A stretch of DNA of 12,545 nucleotides from Anaerolineae bacterium (GCA_030597485.1 JAUVRU010000021.1:1-12545); one strand, 5' to 3'. Shown: positions 1 through 9,587, numbered from the stretch's first letter. Numbers and translations: made by a program. The notes: generated by a model from the sequence alone, not told the origin.

Positions 1-1
1 C

Positions 2-67
2 GTTGGCCTGGCGCTGCGGGTGGAGGTGCTCTATCGGCTGCCAGCTATGCTGCTGGGGCGCGAATGA
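2..67 (+). CDS. possible C-terminal tail of a convergent plus-strand gene (partial)
   Basis: An open frame enters from the left edge and ends at a TGA at 65-67, giving about 21 residues (VGLALRVEVLYRLPAMLLGR and a final E). It has mostly G or C at third codon positions (about 16 of 21), as expected of coding sequence in this GC-rich DNA. It would converge on araB, with about 120 bases between the two stop codons. The piece is too short to assign a family, and an open frame of this length arises easily by chance, so it is only a possibility. In the 68-188 spacer I see no convincing terminator for either direction; the best candidate is a 4-bp hairpin with a short T run just after araB (171-184). 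Confidence 0.3.
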   Translation, partial: VGLALRVEVLYRLPAMLLGRE

Positions 68-188
68 AGTGTCCTTTGCGTGGATCTCGATGACCCTGGG
101 GCGTCGCCTCACGCATAGACCCGTGCCACGATCAAACGTCCAGTCCGCGCGCACTGTCCCCTCCCCAGGCAAAGCACGATGTGCCCCG

Positions 189-1871
189 CTATGAGTTGGC
201 GCGGATCTCGGTTTTGAGCTGTTTCAGACGCTTCATCACGTCGTTGGCACCCCGCCCGAAATAGTCGTGAAGGGTCACGTACTCGTCATACAGCCGATCG
301 TAGACCTGCTTGTTCTCGGCAACGGGATGGTAAGCTTCGTCGCGCAAACGCGCCATTTGCCTGGCAGCATCGAAGATGGTGTCATAGCCGCCAGCTGCCT
401 TGCCCGCCGCCACTGCCCCGTGCATGGCCGAGCCCAGCGCTCCCCCCTGATGGGTGGCAGCGATGTGAATCGGGCGGCCGGTAACATCAGCGTAGATTTG
501 CATCAGCAACTTGTTTCGGTCCGGCAGCCCGCCGGTGGCCACAATCTCGCTGACGGGCACACCATTGGCCTCGAAGGTTTCAATGATGATGCGAGTTCCA
601 CAAGCAGTGGCCTCAATCAACGCCCGGTAGATCTCTTCCGGCCTGGTGGCCAGGGTGGCTCCCAGCAACATACCGGTCAAGTCCACATCCACCAACACGC
701 TGCGGTTGCCGTTCCACCAGTCGAGGGCCACCAGCCCGCTCTCGCCTGGCTTCAACTGCGCCGCCTTTTCCTCGAGCAACTGATGGACGTCGACACTCCG
801 AGCCTCCGCCTCCCGTTCGTAGGCAGCCGGCACGCAATTCTCCACAAACCAGGCGAAATGGTCACCCACACAAGACTGCCCGGCCTCGTACCCGAACAGG
901 CCGGGCACAATGCCATCCTCCACATAGCCACACATGCCGGGGACCAGATGCTCCTCGGTGCCCAGCACCATGTGGCAATTGGAGGTTCCCATGATGATCA
1001 CCATGCGCCCTGGCTCGGTGACGGTAGCTGCCGGTGCGGAAACATGGGCATCCACGTTGGCAATGGCAACCGCCGTGCCGGGCTTCAGCCCAGTCCAACC
1101 GGCTGCCTCGTCGGTCAGTCCACCGGCCTTGTCCCCCAGTGAGTGGATGACACCAGACATCTTCTCTTCGATGATGTGCTCCATCCGGGGGTCCAGCGCT
1201 TTGAAGAACGCATTGGGCGGATACCCTTCCCGTTTCGACCACATCGCCTTGTAGCCTGCCGTGCATGCGTTGCGCTTCTCCACCCCCGTCAACTGCCACA
1301 CCACCCAGTCTGCTGCCTCGATCAGCCGATCGGCCGCTTGGTACACCTGGGGAGCTTCGTCCAGTATCTGCCACGCCTTGGGGAAAAACCACTCGGAGCT
1401 GATCTTGCCTCCATACCGATCCAGGAACGTATACCCCAGTTCGCGAGCGGTCTGGTTCAACTTGTTGGCTTCTGGTTGAGCCGCGTGATGCTTCCACAGC
1501 TTTGCCCAGGCGTGAGGGTTGTCACGCCACTCTGGCAGGAAGCAGAGAGGGGTGCCATCTGCTTTGGCCGGCAACATAGTGCAGGCAGTGAAATCGATCC
1601 CCAGGCCGACAACATCCTCGGGGTCGACACCGCCCTCTGCCAGCACAGCAGGGATCGCTTGCTTGAACACCTCCAGATAGTCATTGGGATCCTGCAAGGC
1701 CCAGTCAGGCTCAAGGCGTATACCGGTACCTGGCAGGGTCTCATCAACGACGCCATTGGCATAGGAATGCACGGCATTGGCGATCTCTCTGCCGTCTGCG
1801 ACGTCCACCAGCACCGCTCGTCCCGACTCGGTGCCGAAATCCACCCCAATAGCATACTTCCGGTCACTCAT
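189..1871 (-). CDS. araB: ribulokinase (FGGY family, AraB type)
   Basis: Predicted cytoplasmic kinase that phosphorylates L-ribulose to L-ribulose 5-phosphate with ATP, the second step of L-arabinose breakdown. The 560-residue length is normal for AraB. The N-terminal phosphate-binding loop is [10 protein letters not shown] (9-18), the glycerol-kinase-type catalytic Asp lies in NVDAHVSAP (D274), the GTSNCHM segment is at 295-301, and the C-terminal FGGY signature starts at [10 protein letters not shown] (445-454). The start chosen is the ATG at 1871, because AGGAGG lies 5 bases upstream and the N-terminus then matches the family. The frame could be extended to 1940, but that would overlap the isomerase gene and add unrelated residues. 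It follows the isomerase by 28 bases, so the pair is almost certainly co-transcribed. E. coli AraB also accepts D-ribulose and some pentitols, so the exact substrate here is open. It is the last clear gene of the operon. Confidence 0.95.
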   Translation of the reverse strand: MSDRKYAIGVDFGTESGRAVLVDVADGREIANAVHSYANGVVDETLPGTGIRLEPDWALQDPNDYLEVFKQAIPAVLAEGGVDPEDVVGLGIDFTACTMLPAKADGTPLCFLPEWRDNPHAWAKLWKHHAAQPEANKLNQTARELGYTFLDRYGGKISSEWFFPKAWQILDEAPQVYQAADRLIEAADWVVWQLTGVEKRNACTAGYKAMWSKREGYPPNAFFKALDPRMEHIIEEKMSGVIHSLGDKAGGLTDEAAGWTGLKPGTAVAIANVDAHVSAPAATVTEPGRMVIIMGTSNCHMVLGTEEHLVPGMCGYVEDGIVPGLFGYEAGQSCVGDHFAWFVENCVPAAYEREAEARSVDVHQLLEEKAAQLKPGESGLVALDWWNGNRSVLVDVDLTGMLLGATLATRPEEIYRALIEATACGTRIIIETFEANGVPVSEIVATGGLPDRNKLLMQIYADVTGRPIHIAATHQGGALGSAMHGAVAAGKAAGGYDTIFDAARQMARLRDEAYHPVAENKQVYDRLYDEYVTLHDYFGRGANDVMKRLKQLKTEIRANS

Positions 1872-1876
1872 TAAGA

Positions 1877-1882
1877 CCTCCT
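1877..1882 (-). promoter_or_regulatory. Shine-Dalgarno of araB, decides the start
   Basis: The minus strand reads AGGAGG here, 5 bases before the ATG at 1871. A perfect ribosome site at this spacing favours the internal ATG over the in-frame upstream start at 1940. Confidence 0.8.
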
Positions 1883-1899
1883 CGGTGATTAGCTGAACT

Positions 1900-3360
1900 T
1901 CATCCATCCGCTCCAGTGCCGCCATTATGGTAGTACACATCCCATCCCAGGTACTTGCTGAACGCCTCGTTCACGGCTGCCCCCGTCTGCGACAGGTTGA
2001 CTGCCGTGTGGTGTTCGAATCCGTTCTCGCAGATGTATTGCAGCAATTGCTGCAGTCGCGGTATGTGCACCACGCCATATCCACCAAACGTGCTCATCGG
2101 ATCTTGCGTCAGTTGGCCTTCCCCCACATAGGCCCGAATCCGCCCGTTGTAGTCATCCGTGCTCACCCGGCAGAATGTGAACGGTTCTGCCCGCATCCGA
2201 CCCTCCACCGTCCCATAAGCATTCTCATTCCCCACCGAGCCGCCGATGATCGCCTGGTAGTCCATCACCGGTATGTCATCGGCGGATACCCTCTTGTCGC
2301 CTTCCCTCACAAAGACATCTATCGGCAGGTTCGAGCAGTGGAAGATCACAGCTTTGTCCGGGTCTTCCCCGTAGTTGTTGTTCCAGTCCACCAGCGCACT
2401 CGCCTTCTGCGATGCCAACCCCATCGCGTACATCCCCAGCACGCCAGCTATGTCTGCCTCGCAAGCCGACGGCATCAACTTGTTGCTCAGCATGCTCATC
2501 ACCGTGCACGGCACCACCCCGAAATACTCCTCCATCGCCGTCCAGCACTGTACCGCCGTGGCTACCAGCCGGTTCTCCGCTATCCACTCGTCCAGAATCA
2601 CTCCCAGCTTCGCCATCTTTTTCAGCGACTCCGATGGTACCCCTTGCGTGCTCACATACGCCCTGATCTCCTCCAGCTTCGCCCTGAGCTTGCTGTCTCC
2701 GTCCCCTATGCGCCCAGCACGTCCAAACGCCTCCGACAGATCCAGCGTCTCCACTGAAATCCCCGCTCGTTCCAGCAACTTCTCGCTGTACCGCACCGTG
2801 TTGAACGCCGCTGGCCGCGCTCCCAGCACCCCAACTCGGATGTTCTGCACACCCCGCACCACCCGGCACACGCCCACGAACCGGCGCAGGTCATCCCTGA
2901 AGCTCTCGCTCACGGGGTCCACCGTGTGCCGGCTGGTCAGCGAGTAGTTGATCCCATACTGATGCAGGGTGTTGCATGCCGACATCTTGCCACAGAAGGA
3001 ATCGCGGCGGTCCGTCAGCGACATCTTCCCCACCTCGTCGGGAAACGCGTGTATCAACACCGGCACGTTCAGATCGGCCCAGCGCAGCGTGTTGGCCACC
3101 GCCCGCTCATCACCGAAGTTAGGCAGCGTCACCAGCACCCCGTCGATTTCCTCTTTGTGCTTCTTGAACAGATCAGCACACTTCTGCGCATCGCCCAGGC
3201 TCTCGACGCTGCCGAACGGCGTATCCTCCGCTGTCAGCGCCACCGAGTTGATTCCTTCCGCCTCCAGCACCTTCAGAACCGTCTTCCGCCCGCTCTCGCA
3301 AAGATGGTCGGGGAAAAAACCCCGATTCCCAACGATCACGCCAAACACTGGCTTTCCCAT
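1900..3360 (-). CDS. L-fucose/L-arabinose isomerase family protein (COG2407-like)
   Basis: Predicted cytoplasmic, metal-dependent aldose-ketose isomerase of 486 residues. It has the two-part layout of this family: an N-terminal Rossmann-like half (residues 1-180) and a C-terminal half with the active site. Candidate catalytic or metal residues are E301 in CEADIAG, D325 in LVDWNNN, H341 in FHCSNLP and H450/H451 in EHHTAVN, matching the Glu/Asp/His set known for fucose isomerase. It is shorter than E. coli-type FucI (about 590 residues) and does not look like classical AraA. The gene lies directly upstream of a ribulokinase, with no fuculokinase nearby, so I infer that it makes L-ribulose from L-arabinose. 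L-fucose or another aldose remains possible. The ATG at 3360 has AAGGAG about 8 bases upstream. The 55-base gap after galK is more AT-rich than its surroundings but shows no clear promoter. Confidence 0.88.
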   Translation of the reverse strand: MGKPVFGVIVGNRGFFPDHLCESGRKTVLKVLEAEGINSVALTAEDTPFGSVESLGDAQKCADLFKKHKEEIDGVLVTLPNFGDERAVANTLRWADLNVPVLIHAFPDEVGKMSLTDRRDSFCGKMSACNTLHQYGINYSLTSRHTVDPVSESFRDDLRRFVGVCRVVRGVQNIRVGVLGARPAAFNTVRYSEKLLERAGISVETLDLSEAFGRAGRIGDGDSKLRAKLEEIRAYVSTQGVPSESLKKMAKLGVILDEWIAENRLVATAVQCWTAMEEYFGVVPCTVMSMLSNKLMPSACEADIAGVLGMYAMGLASQKASALVDWNNNYGEDPDKAVIFHCSNLPIDVFVREGDKRVSADDIPVMDYQAIIGGSVGNENAYGTVEGRMRAEPFTFCRVSTDDYNGRIRAYVGEGQLTQDPMSTFGGYGVVHIPRLQQLLQYICENGFEHHTAVNLSQTGAAVNEAFSKYLGWDVYYHNGGTGADG

Positions 3361-3415
3361 GATGTCTTCTCCTTATCATGCATTCTTGTGTTGAATTGGA
3401 TGCCACAGATACACG

Positions 3416-4555
3416 TCAGTCCCCCGCCTCTGCCCCGTTGGACGCAGCACACACGTAGATGCTGGGGGAAATGCCCGTGACCCGGTGATACTCGGCGGCA
3501 ACAGCCGAGGCAAACGCGTCGGCGGCAGCACCCCGCACCAGGGCCACAGCGCAGCCACCGAAACCGGCGCCGGTCATTCGCGCTCCATAGCAGGGTTCCT
3601 GCTGGAGCGCGCACGCAACCATATGGTCCAGCTCACCGCTTGATACTTCGAAATCATCGCTCAGGCTGACGTGGCTGGTATTCATCAGCAGGCCTAGTTG
3701 AACCGCATCTCCGCGCTGCATGGCCTCGGCCGCCTGCAGGGTACGCTCATTCTCAGTGATCACATGTCGGGCACGGCGGCGAGTCACGTCATCCAAGGTA
3801 TCGACCCGAGATTCGAATTGGGTCACGGTCACGTCGCGCAACGCGGGAACACCGAAGAAACGGGCGGCCGCCTCGCATTGAGCACGGCGTTCATTGTAGG
3901 CGGAATCGACCAGTCCTCGGCGGGTAGCGGTGTCCAGTACCACCACCACCGTCTCCGGTGGCAGGGGAACCAATCGTGTCTCCAGGGATCGACAATCGAT
4001 CAGCAAGGCGTGACCTTCTTTGCCTGCCGCCGAGATCATCTGGTCCATGATGCCGCAGTTGACGCCAACCCACTCGTTCTCAGCCCGTTGTCCGATCCTT
4101 GCCACGATCGCCGCATCCCAGGGCCAGGCTGACACCGACGCAAAAGCCCGAGCTGTGGCCAATTCCAACGCAGCCGAAGAGGAGAGGCCGGCACCAATCG
4201 GCACGTCACCTGCCACGACGCCATCCCAACCGTGCAAGACATATCCCTCCTCCTGCAGTGCCCAGGCGACGCCCTTGAGGTACTCTGCCCATTCGGATTG
4301 ATTGCGTCTGAGTCCAGCCAGAGAGAACTCCACGGTCTCGTCAAAATCAAGAGAGTGAACCACGACACGCTGCGCATCGTTCGGTCGCAACGCAATCCAG
4401 ACTGCCCGGTCGATCGCCATTGGCAGCACGAAGCCGTCGTTGTAGTCGGTATGCTCGCCAATCAGATTGACCCGCCCTGGTGCCCGGACCACCAGCTCAG
4501 GCAGCCTGCCAAAACAACGCTCAAATCCTCGCGCAACCTGCTGTCGAAGAGACAT
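3416..4555 (-). CDS. galK: galactokinase
   Basis: Phosphorylates alpha-D-galactose to galactose 1-phosphate with ATP in the cytoplasm, the entry step of the Leloir pathway. The 379-residue length is typical. The galactokinase signature GRVNLIGEHTDYNDG is at 27-41, including R28; the GHMP ATP-binding loop PIGAGLSSSAALELA is at 119-133; the catalytic Asp is D171 in GIMDQM; and the third GHMP motif MTGAGFGGCAVAL is at 327-339. All expected motifs are present. The ATG at 4555 follows a GAGG ribosome site that overlaps the stop codon of galT (TAG at 4561-4563). The two genes are separated by only 5 bases, so translation is probably coupled. The next gene is a sugar isomerase 55 bases on. Confidence 0.97.
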   Translation of the reverse strand: MSLRQQVARGFERCFGRLPELVVRAPGRVNLIGEHTDYNDGFVLPMAIDRAVWIALRPNDAQRVVVHSLDFDETVEFSLAGLRRNQSEWAEYLKGVAWALQEEGYVLHGWDGVVAGDVPIGAGLSSSAALELATARAFASVSAWPWDAAIVARIGQRAENEWVGVNCGIMDQMISAAGKEGHALLIDCRSLETRLVPLPPETVVVVLDTATRRGLVDSAYNERRAQCEAAARFFGVPALRDVTVTQFESRVDTLDDVTRRRARHVITENERTLQAAEAMQRGDAVQLGLLMNTSHVSLSDDFEVSSGELDHMVACALQQEPCYGARMTGAGFGGCAVALVRGAAADAFASAVAAEYHRVTGISPSIYVCAASNGAEAGD

Positions 4556-4560
4556 GTCTG

Positions 4561-5646
<1,086 letters not shown>

Positions 5647-6744
5647 TCACGTAACCTCCAAGATGGCCGGCCGTGACATCGGTTCTGCCCGGCCCTCGAC
5701 GGTGACCGAGAGCGTGGGCCAGTTGGGTATCTCCGTTAAGACTTCATTATCGTCATCCCCGACCAGGATAGTATCCTCTGATTTGGCACCGGCAACGGAG
5801 GGGTTCCAGGCGTACGTCTGTCCCAGAAACACCTCGTCAGTTGAGCCGGGCGTGGCGATGTATTCTCGCGCCTCGTAGCCAGCCGGACCCCCTTGATGGT
5901 GCAGGCGCCACTCATCGGGAAAGCCGGTCTCGGCGTAGACATCGGTAGCACGGTCGAAGACCTGAGCCAGTGTGTGACCGGGCCGGGTGGCAGCGTTGAA
6001 TGCAGCGTCTATCTTGGCCACTGCCTCAGACTTGCGTTGCAGTTCCTCAGACAGGGCTCCGAAGTGAACCAGACGAGTAAGCGAGCCAACCAGCCCCCGC
6101 CAACGTCCACACAGCACCAGCATGGCATAGCGGTCCAGCTTCTTCCCCGTGGGCAGCGGATGCCGGAAGGAGAAGACCCGCTCATCCGTAGCGATGAGGT
6201 TCACGATGCATTGCATACCGCGGCTTTCCGTCTCCTGTGCCAGTATTCCGGCGATTTGATATTCAGTTTGCCCCGGGCGGACGGAACGTATGGCGCTGTC
6301 CATCGCCTCGGCATGCAACTTGCCCAGCGTGCGGAAACGCTCCTGCTCATCAGGCATGAGCAGGGTTCGCACACGGGCCAACTCGGCGGAGAGGTCGGTC
6401 GTACCAGGATAGGGCACGTCAGCACCAACCCTGAGACCATCGGTCAGATCCGCCACAGTGGCATGCGTCTCATACCACGGGGTGACCCGAAACTTCCACC
6501 CCTGATCCACCAACCCTTCCTCCAGATCCAGTCGGGGAGCCTCAATGTTGTTGACGACCAGATAGCGACCGTCCGGCGTGATGACCAGTGTGGCTTCGCC
6601 CTCTGTGGTAGCCATGTTCACGTAGGAGGCCGCGCCGCAGGTGGCCCAGGCGAAACTGCCGACGCGCCTTAGAATCAATGCCTCGAGTTGGTGCTCGGCC
6701 AACAGGGTCTCGATACGCTTCTGTTTTTCCTCGAACTCGCGCAT
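5647..6744 (-). CDS. M24-family (aminopeptidase P/creatinase fold) protein with degenerate metal site
   Basis: A 365-residue protein with an N-terminal creatinase-like domain (about 1-130) and a C-terminal pita-bread domain (about 135-340). It resembles Xaa-Pro peptidases, but most metal ligands appear to be gone. By motif position, the first Asp is C212 (LVLCGRW), the second Asp is S221 (GSLTRLVHFG) and the first Glu is N314 (AWNPSV). The central His (H283 in LHHQGG) and the last Glu (E323 in KSED) remain. Working M24 peptidases need all five, so a peptidase function is doubtful. A metal-free hydrolase, as in creatinase, or a binding role is more likely. No signal peptide is seen. The ATG at 6744 has AAGGAG about 8 bases upstream. 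It lies between the dehydrogenase fusion and galT, which suggests a role tied to sugar use, but its substrate is unknown. Confidence 0.8.
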   Translation of the reverse strand: MREFEEKQKRIETLLAEHQLEALILRRVGSFAWATCGAASYVNMATTEGEATLVITPDGRYLVVNNIEAPRLDLEEGLVDQGWKFRVTPWYETHATVADLTDGLRVGADVPYPGTTDLSAELARVRTLLMPDEQERFRTLGKLHAEAMDSAIRSVRPGQTEYQIAGILAQETESRGMQCIVNLIATDERVFSFRHPLPTGKKLDRYAMLVLCGRWRGLVGSLTRLVHFGALSEELQRKSEAVAKIDAAFNAATRPGHTLAQVFDRATDVYAETGFPDEWRLHHQGGPAGYEAREYIATPGSTDEVFLGQTYAWNPSVAGAKSEDTILVGDDDNEVLTEIPNWPTLSVTVEGRAEPMSRPAILEVT

Positions 6745-6777
6745 AAGTCACAGCTCCTTTGCTAGATTGAATCTGGC

Positions 6778-6808
6778 GCCGGCAGGCAACCGGCTGGTTG
6801 CGGCCGGC
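6778..6808 (-). other. strong intergenic hairpin between the fusion dehydrogenase and the M24-fold gene
   Basis: An outer stem of GCCGGC pairs at both ends (6778-6783 with 6803-6808). A small internal loop follows, then an inner stem of GCAACC with GGTTGC (6786-6791 with 6796-6801), closing on a 4-base loop. The 12 paired bases fill most of the 68-base gap. There is no T run after it on the minus strand, so it is not a standard intrinsic terminator. It could stabilise or direct processing of the operon mRNA. Confidence 0.5.
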
Positions 6809-6812
6809 CCAT

Positions 6813-8552
6813 TCAGCTGGCCTGGCCTTTCTCGGAACTGGCGGTGGCTTGCTCACGCGCCAGTAGTTCGTCCTCAATCAGCTCTTCTCCGATGATCTCC
6901 ACGGACCACCTGGCGGCTCGTGCCACCACATTGGTACACTTGTCGTCGTGGGCACCAGCAGCCTCGAACGCCTCAAGATCAGCGGGATCCAGCAGATTGA
7001 AGGCTCGTCCCATTAGGCGTTGATGGATGTCATCACACGTGACGCTGCCGTAAGTGTCGAGATACCGTTGGCGCAGGCGTCGAGCCATGTCGTAGGTACG
7101 ATACTTGTTGTCCCGGTCGCCGTCGAATTGGCCTCGACACCGGGGGTACACCAAGCCGAAAGCCATCACCCCCCCGATCAGCGCGGCGCAGGTAGCGTCG
7201 CCCACCATACCCAGCCCGCCCGCCAACGGGGTAGCCGCCCTGAACACAGACTCGTCAAACCGGTCGATTGTCTCCAAGATGGCCGCCAGCACGCACTGCC
7301 CACACCCATGATACGTCTTTTCATATTGAAAGCCCAACTCCTCCGCATGATCCGCCAGCCTGGCCCACTCCGCTTCCAACACAAGTCGATGATAGGCCTC
7401 GACGATCGCCGCCACCAAATCACCCTCGGCATCCGTCAGCTCGCACACCTGGCGCACGGCTACGTGCCCCCCAACCTCCGAAACCCGCTCCTGCACATAA
7501 GCAGCACCCGGATCATCGGGATTGCGGAACAGGAAGCCAGCCGCAATCGCCCGCACCAGATGAGGGGTATCAACGCCGTGTTTACCCGCCAGCAGCGCTG
7601 GCCCGACCAGCCGGTCGGTGCGCTTCAGCTTGCGTCGAGGATCAGCGCCGTATCGGCTGACCCTGTCACCAAGCGTCGGGTTGTCTGTCTGGGCCAGCAC
7701 ACGGTCTATCCAGCGGGCCATGTCGTCAGGGGAGAAGCCGTACTCTGCCTGCAACGCTAGGCGCGCCTCCCCCAGAATGCCCTCCACATCTTTCCGCACC
7801 TCAGGGTCAGCCAGGCAGTCCACGATGAGGTCGTGACCGTGCCGGGCACCGAGGTAGGCGAGAGCGGCGTGGCAGGTATTGTAGGTATACAGCTTGCGCG
7901 TCTCCTCAGCCCGCATGTCGTCCACCAGTCTCAGGCCGGGAAGGTGCGGAGCATCGCCCTTAAAGGCATGACCGTCAACGGGGAATTCAGAAAACCCATT
8001 GGTCCACACCAGCAGCGGGTCTCGTTCGCGGGCCTCATCCGGTGGCGGGGCCACCATACGCATCACCAGGGACTCGACGATGCCAATGTGGTCAGCTGCA
8101 TATGCTTGCATATCAGGCGGCAGCGCGTCGCGCAACAGATCTCCAAACCGGGCACCCGCGTGAGCCAGATTGGCGCACAAGATGATGTCCAGAGCCACCT
8201 CCGGCCGCAGCTCGCGTCGCCGTGTTATGCCCGGCACGAGCTGCTGCACCACCGCCGCGAAATCCTGGGGAAACACGGCCACGGCCAGGAGATCTGTGGC
8301 GGCGATCGCATTCGCCAACTCGTCCGTCTGCCCGGTCGAGAGCGCCGAATAACCGGATACCACCTGATCATCGCGCTCGTCAGCGTTCCTGGCATGGACA
8401 ACCGTGAAACGCCCAGCGTCACGTAGCTGGGCAATGAGTTCCTGTGATTGATCTACCAATATGATGTCGTAGTCAGCAGCACTGAACAGATCGGCGACGA
8501 ACCCGCGCCCAATCCGGCCTGCGCCCCAAACCACAATGCTCTTTCCAGCCAT
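6813..8552 (-). CDS. mannitol-1-phosphate-dehydrogenase-like protein fused to a C_GCAxxG_C_C-type cysteine domain
   Basis: A 579-residue two-domain protein. Residues 1 to about 395 look like a long-chain polyol dehydrogenase of the mannitol-1-phosphate 5-dehydrogenase type. The nucleotide-binding GAGRIGRGF is at 10-18, and the catalytic pattern K220, N225 and H229 (KLYTYNTCH) fits the K-x4-N-x3-H motif of that group. It would interconvert a polyol phosphate, or a related sugar alcohol or acid, with a ketose using NAD(P). Residues about 400-555 resemble the small redox-active C_GCAxxG_C_C family: C417 (HGCGQC), C455 in CAALIG, C506 (SVTCDD) and C539 (DDKCTN). The third position of the hallmark CGAxxG is Ala here (CAAxxG), and C420 is an extra cysteine. 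The frame is continuous with no stop or shift at the junction. The ATG at 8552 has GGAGG about 9 bases upstream. Domain assignment is by motif reading; the substrate is unknown. Confidence 0.82.
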   Translation of the reverse strand: MAGKSIVVWGAGRIGRGFVADLFSAADYDIILVDQSQELIAQLRDAGRFTVVHARNADERDDQVVSGYSALSTGQTDELANAIAATDLLAVAVFPQDFAAVVQQLVPGITRRRELRPEVALDIILCANLAHAGARFGDLLRDALPPDMQAYAADHIGIVESLVMRMVAPPPDEARERDPLLVWTNGFSEFPVDGHAFKGDAPHLPGLRLVDDMRAEETRKLYTYNTCHAALAYLGARHGHDLIVDCLADPEVRKDVEGILGEARLALQAEYGFSPDDMARWIDRVLAQTDNPTLGDRVSRYGADPRRKLKRTDRLVGPALLAGKHGVDTPHLVRAIAAGFLFRNPDDPGAAYVQERVSEVGGHVAVRQVCELTDAEGDLVAAIVEAYHRLVLEAEWARLADHAEELGFQYEKTYHGCGQCVLAAILETIDRFDESVFRAATPLAGGLGMVGDATCAALIGGVMAFGLVYPRCRGQFDGDRDNKYRTYDMARRLRQRYLDTYGSVTCDDIHQRLMGRAFNLLDPADLEAFEAAGAHDDKCTNVVARAARWSVEIIGEELIEDELLAREQATASSEKGQAS

Positions 8553-8596
8553 ACAGAATATCCTCCGAGTTCGTCACCAGAACGGACCATGCGCTC

Positions 8597-9565
8597 TCAG
8601 GAGCGGTCAACGTCAACGTTGATGACCCCTTGCCCAACCAGCCAATCTACCGCCTCACAGACAGCCTGGAGTGAGCTGTAACGGGGCCGGTAGTTCAGGA
8701 AACGCTGGGCTTTCTCGATGCTGCAATTGGGGCTGTGGGCGATATGATCCCACGTCATGAGTGCCTCCTCTTCGGCCACCGTGGAACGCCATTCCTTCCA
8801 CGGCAGGAAACGAAGCCTGGCCACCTGGCCAAACCAGTCCGCCGTTGCTTCAGCGTAGCCGCGCAGGGTAAGCGCGGCTGGAGAGACCACGTGAAAGCTC
8901 TCGCCCACTGCATTACTCCAACTGGCCAGCGCCTGCATAAAGGCCTGTGCCACGTCGCCGGCGTGAACGTGGTGCACCGTCTCCAGTCCCAGATTGGGAA
9001 GCGCCAACTCTTCACCTCTTGCCAGATGGGTGAAGGCCTGAGTATCGAAATGGCCAGCCGGGTTCAGGGGAGCCCACCCGCGCCCGACAATGTGACCGGG
9101 ATGCAGCACAGTTGCCGGAAAGCCCCGACGCCGCGCTTCGTCCAGCAGGTACGCCTCGATCTCCGCCTTTTGAATACCGTAGTCCCCAAATGGACGACGG
9201 GGCTGATCTTCAGTGGTTGGCACCTGCACACTGTGTCCGTGCACCCAGATCGTGCCACAGTGAATGAAATGCTGCACTTCACCCCGCAACGCTTCCACCA
9301 GATGCTGAGCACTCGCCAATGAATAGCAGATCAGATCTATCACGACGTCGGGCTTCAGATCACGCACTCGTTCGCCAAAAACACCGGCAGATTCCTCTTT
9401 AGTGCGGTCCACGGCCACTCGTTGGACTGATTTCCAGGCAGCGTGGGATTGATAGGGCTCACGCTCTCCCCGGCTGATGCAGACGACTTGGTACCCGCCC
9501 TGCACCAAACGAGGTACCAGGTGGGTGCCAACGTGGCCGGTGCCACCGATGATCACTGCGCGCAT
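8597..9565 (-). CDS. NAD-dependent epimerase/dehydratase (atypical SDR)
   Basis: A 322-residue Rossmann-fold protein. The dinucleotide-binding loop GGTGHVGTH is at 7-15, and a possible active-site YGIQK (Y129, K133) matches YxxxK. A hydroxyl residue upstream, T105 in HCGTIWVHG, could serve as the third catalytic residue. The C-terminal part (NYRPRYSSLQAVCEAVDWLV) resembles nucleotide-sugar epimerase-like proteins of the extended or atypical SDR group. It does not look like a classical GalE, so it probably does not supply UDP-galactose epimerase activity, though I cannot exclude it. The ATG at 9565 has AGGAGA about 6 bases upstream. It lies 44 bases before the dehydrogenase fusion and 82 bases after the UroD-family gene. 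The substrate is not predictable beyond a carbohydrate derivative. Confidence 0.83.
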   Translation of the reverse strand: MRAVIIGGTGHVGTHLVPRLVQGGYQVVCISRGEREPYQSHAAWKSVQRVAVDRTKEESAGVFGERVRDLKPDVVIDLICYSLASAQHLVEALRGEVQHFIHCGTIWVHGHSVQVPTTEDQPRRPFGDYGIQKAEIEAYLLDEARRRGFPATVLHPGHIVGRGWAPLNPAGHFDTQAFTHLARGEELALPNLGLETVHHVHAGDVAQAFMQALASWSNAVGESFHVVSPAALTLRGYAEATADWFGQVARLRFLPWKEWRSTVAEEEALMTWDHIAHSPNCSIEKAQRFLNYRPRYSSLQAVCEAVDWLVGQGVINVDVDRS

Positions 9566-9587
9566 CGTTCTCTCCTCTCATCACTTC

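Noticed and set aside
267..1874. Two long plus-strand open frames (291 and 243 codons) opposite araB
   Set aside because: They are the antisense shadow of a clearly recognised ribulokinase; their translations are rich in His, Gln, Gly and Leu with no family motifs, as expected from GC-rich coding DNA read backwards.
1872..1940. Longer start for ribulokinase at 1940
   Set aside because: It would overlap the isomerase gene, and the perfect AGGAGG lies before the ATG at 1871, where the conserved N-terminus begins.
1927..2757. 276-codon plus-strand open frame opposite the isomerase gene
   Set aside because: It has low-complexity Arg/His/Leu-rich composition and no motif, and the opposite strand has a full family match.
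5893..6672. 259-codon plus-strand open frame opposite the M24-fold gene
   Set aside because: It is an antisense shadow with no recognisable domain.
7020..8426. Plus-strand open frames (246 and 197 codons) opposite the fusion dehydrogenase
   Set aside because: The minus-strand frame carries dehydrogenase and cysteine-domain motifs throughout; the plus-strand products show none.
6813..8552. Frameshift or assembly fusion of two separate genes
   Set aside because: The frame is continuous with no stop, no ribosome site or start near the domain junction, and even composition across it.
8597..9565. Assigning the epimerase as GalE to complete the Leloir pathway
   Set aside because: The N-terminal loop and YxxxK fit the general SDR fold only, and it lies away from galK/galT; nothing specific to UDP-galactose 4-epimerase is visible.
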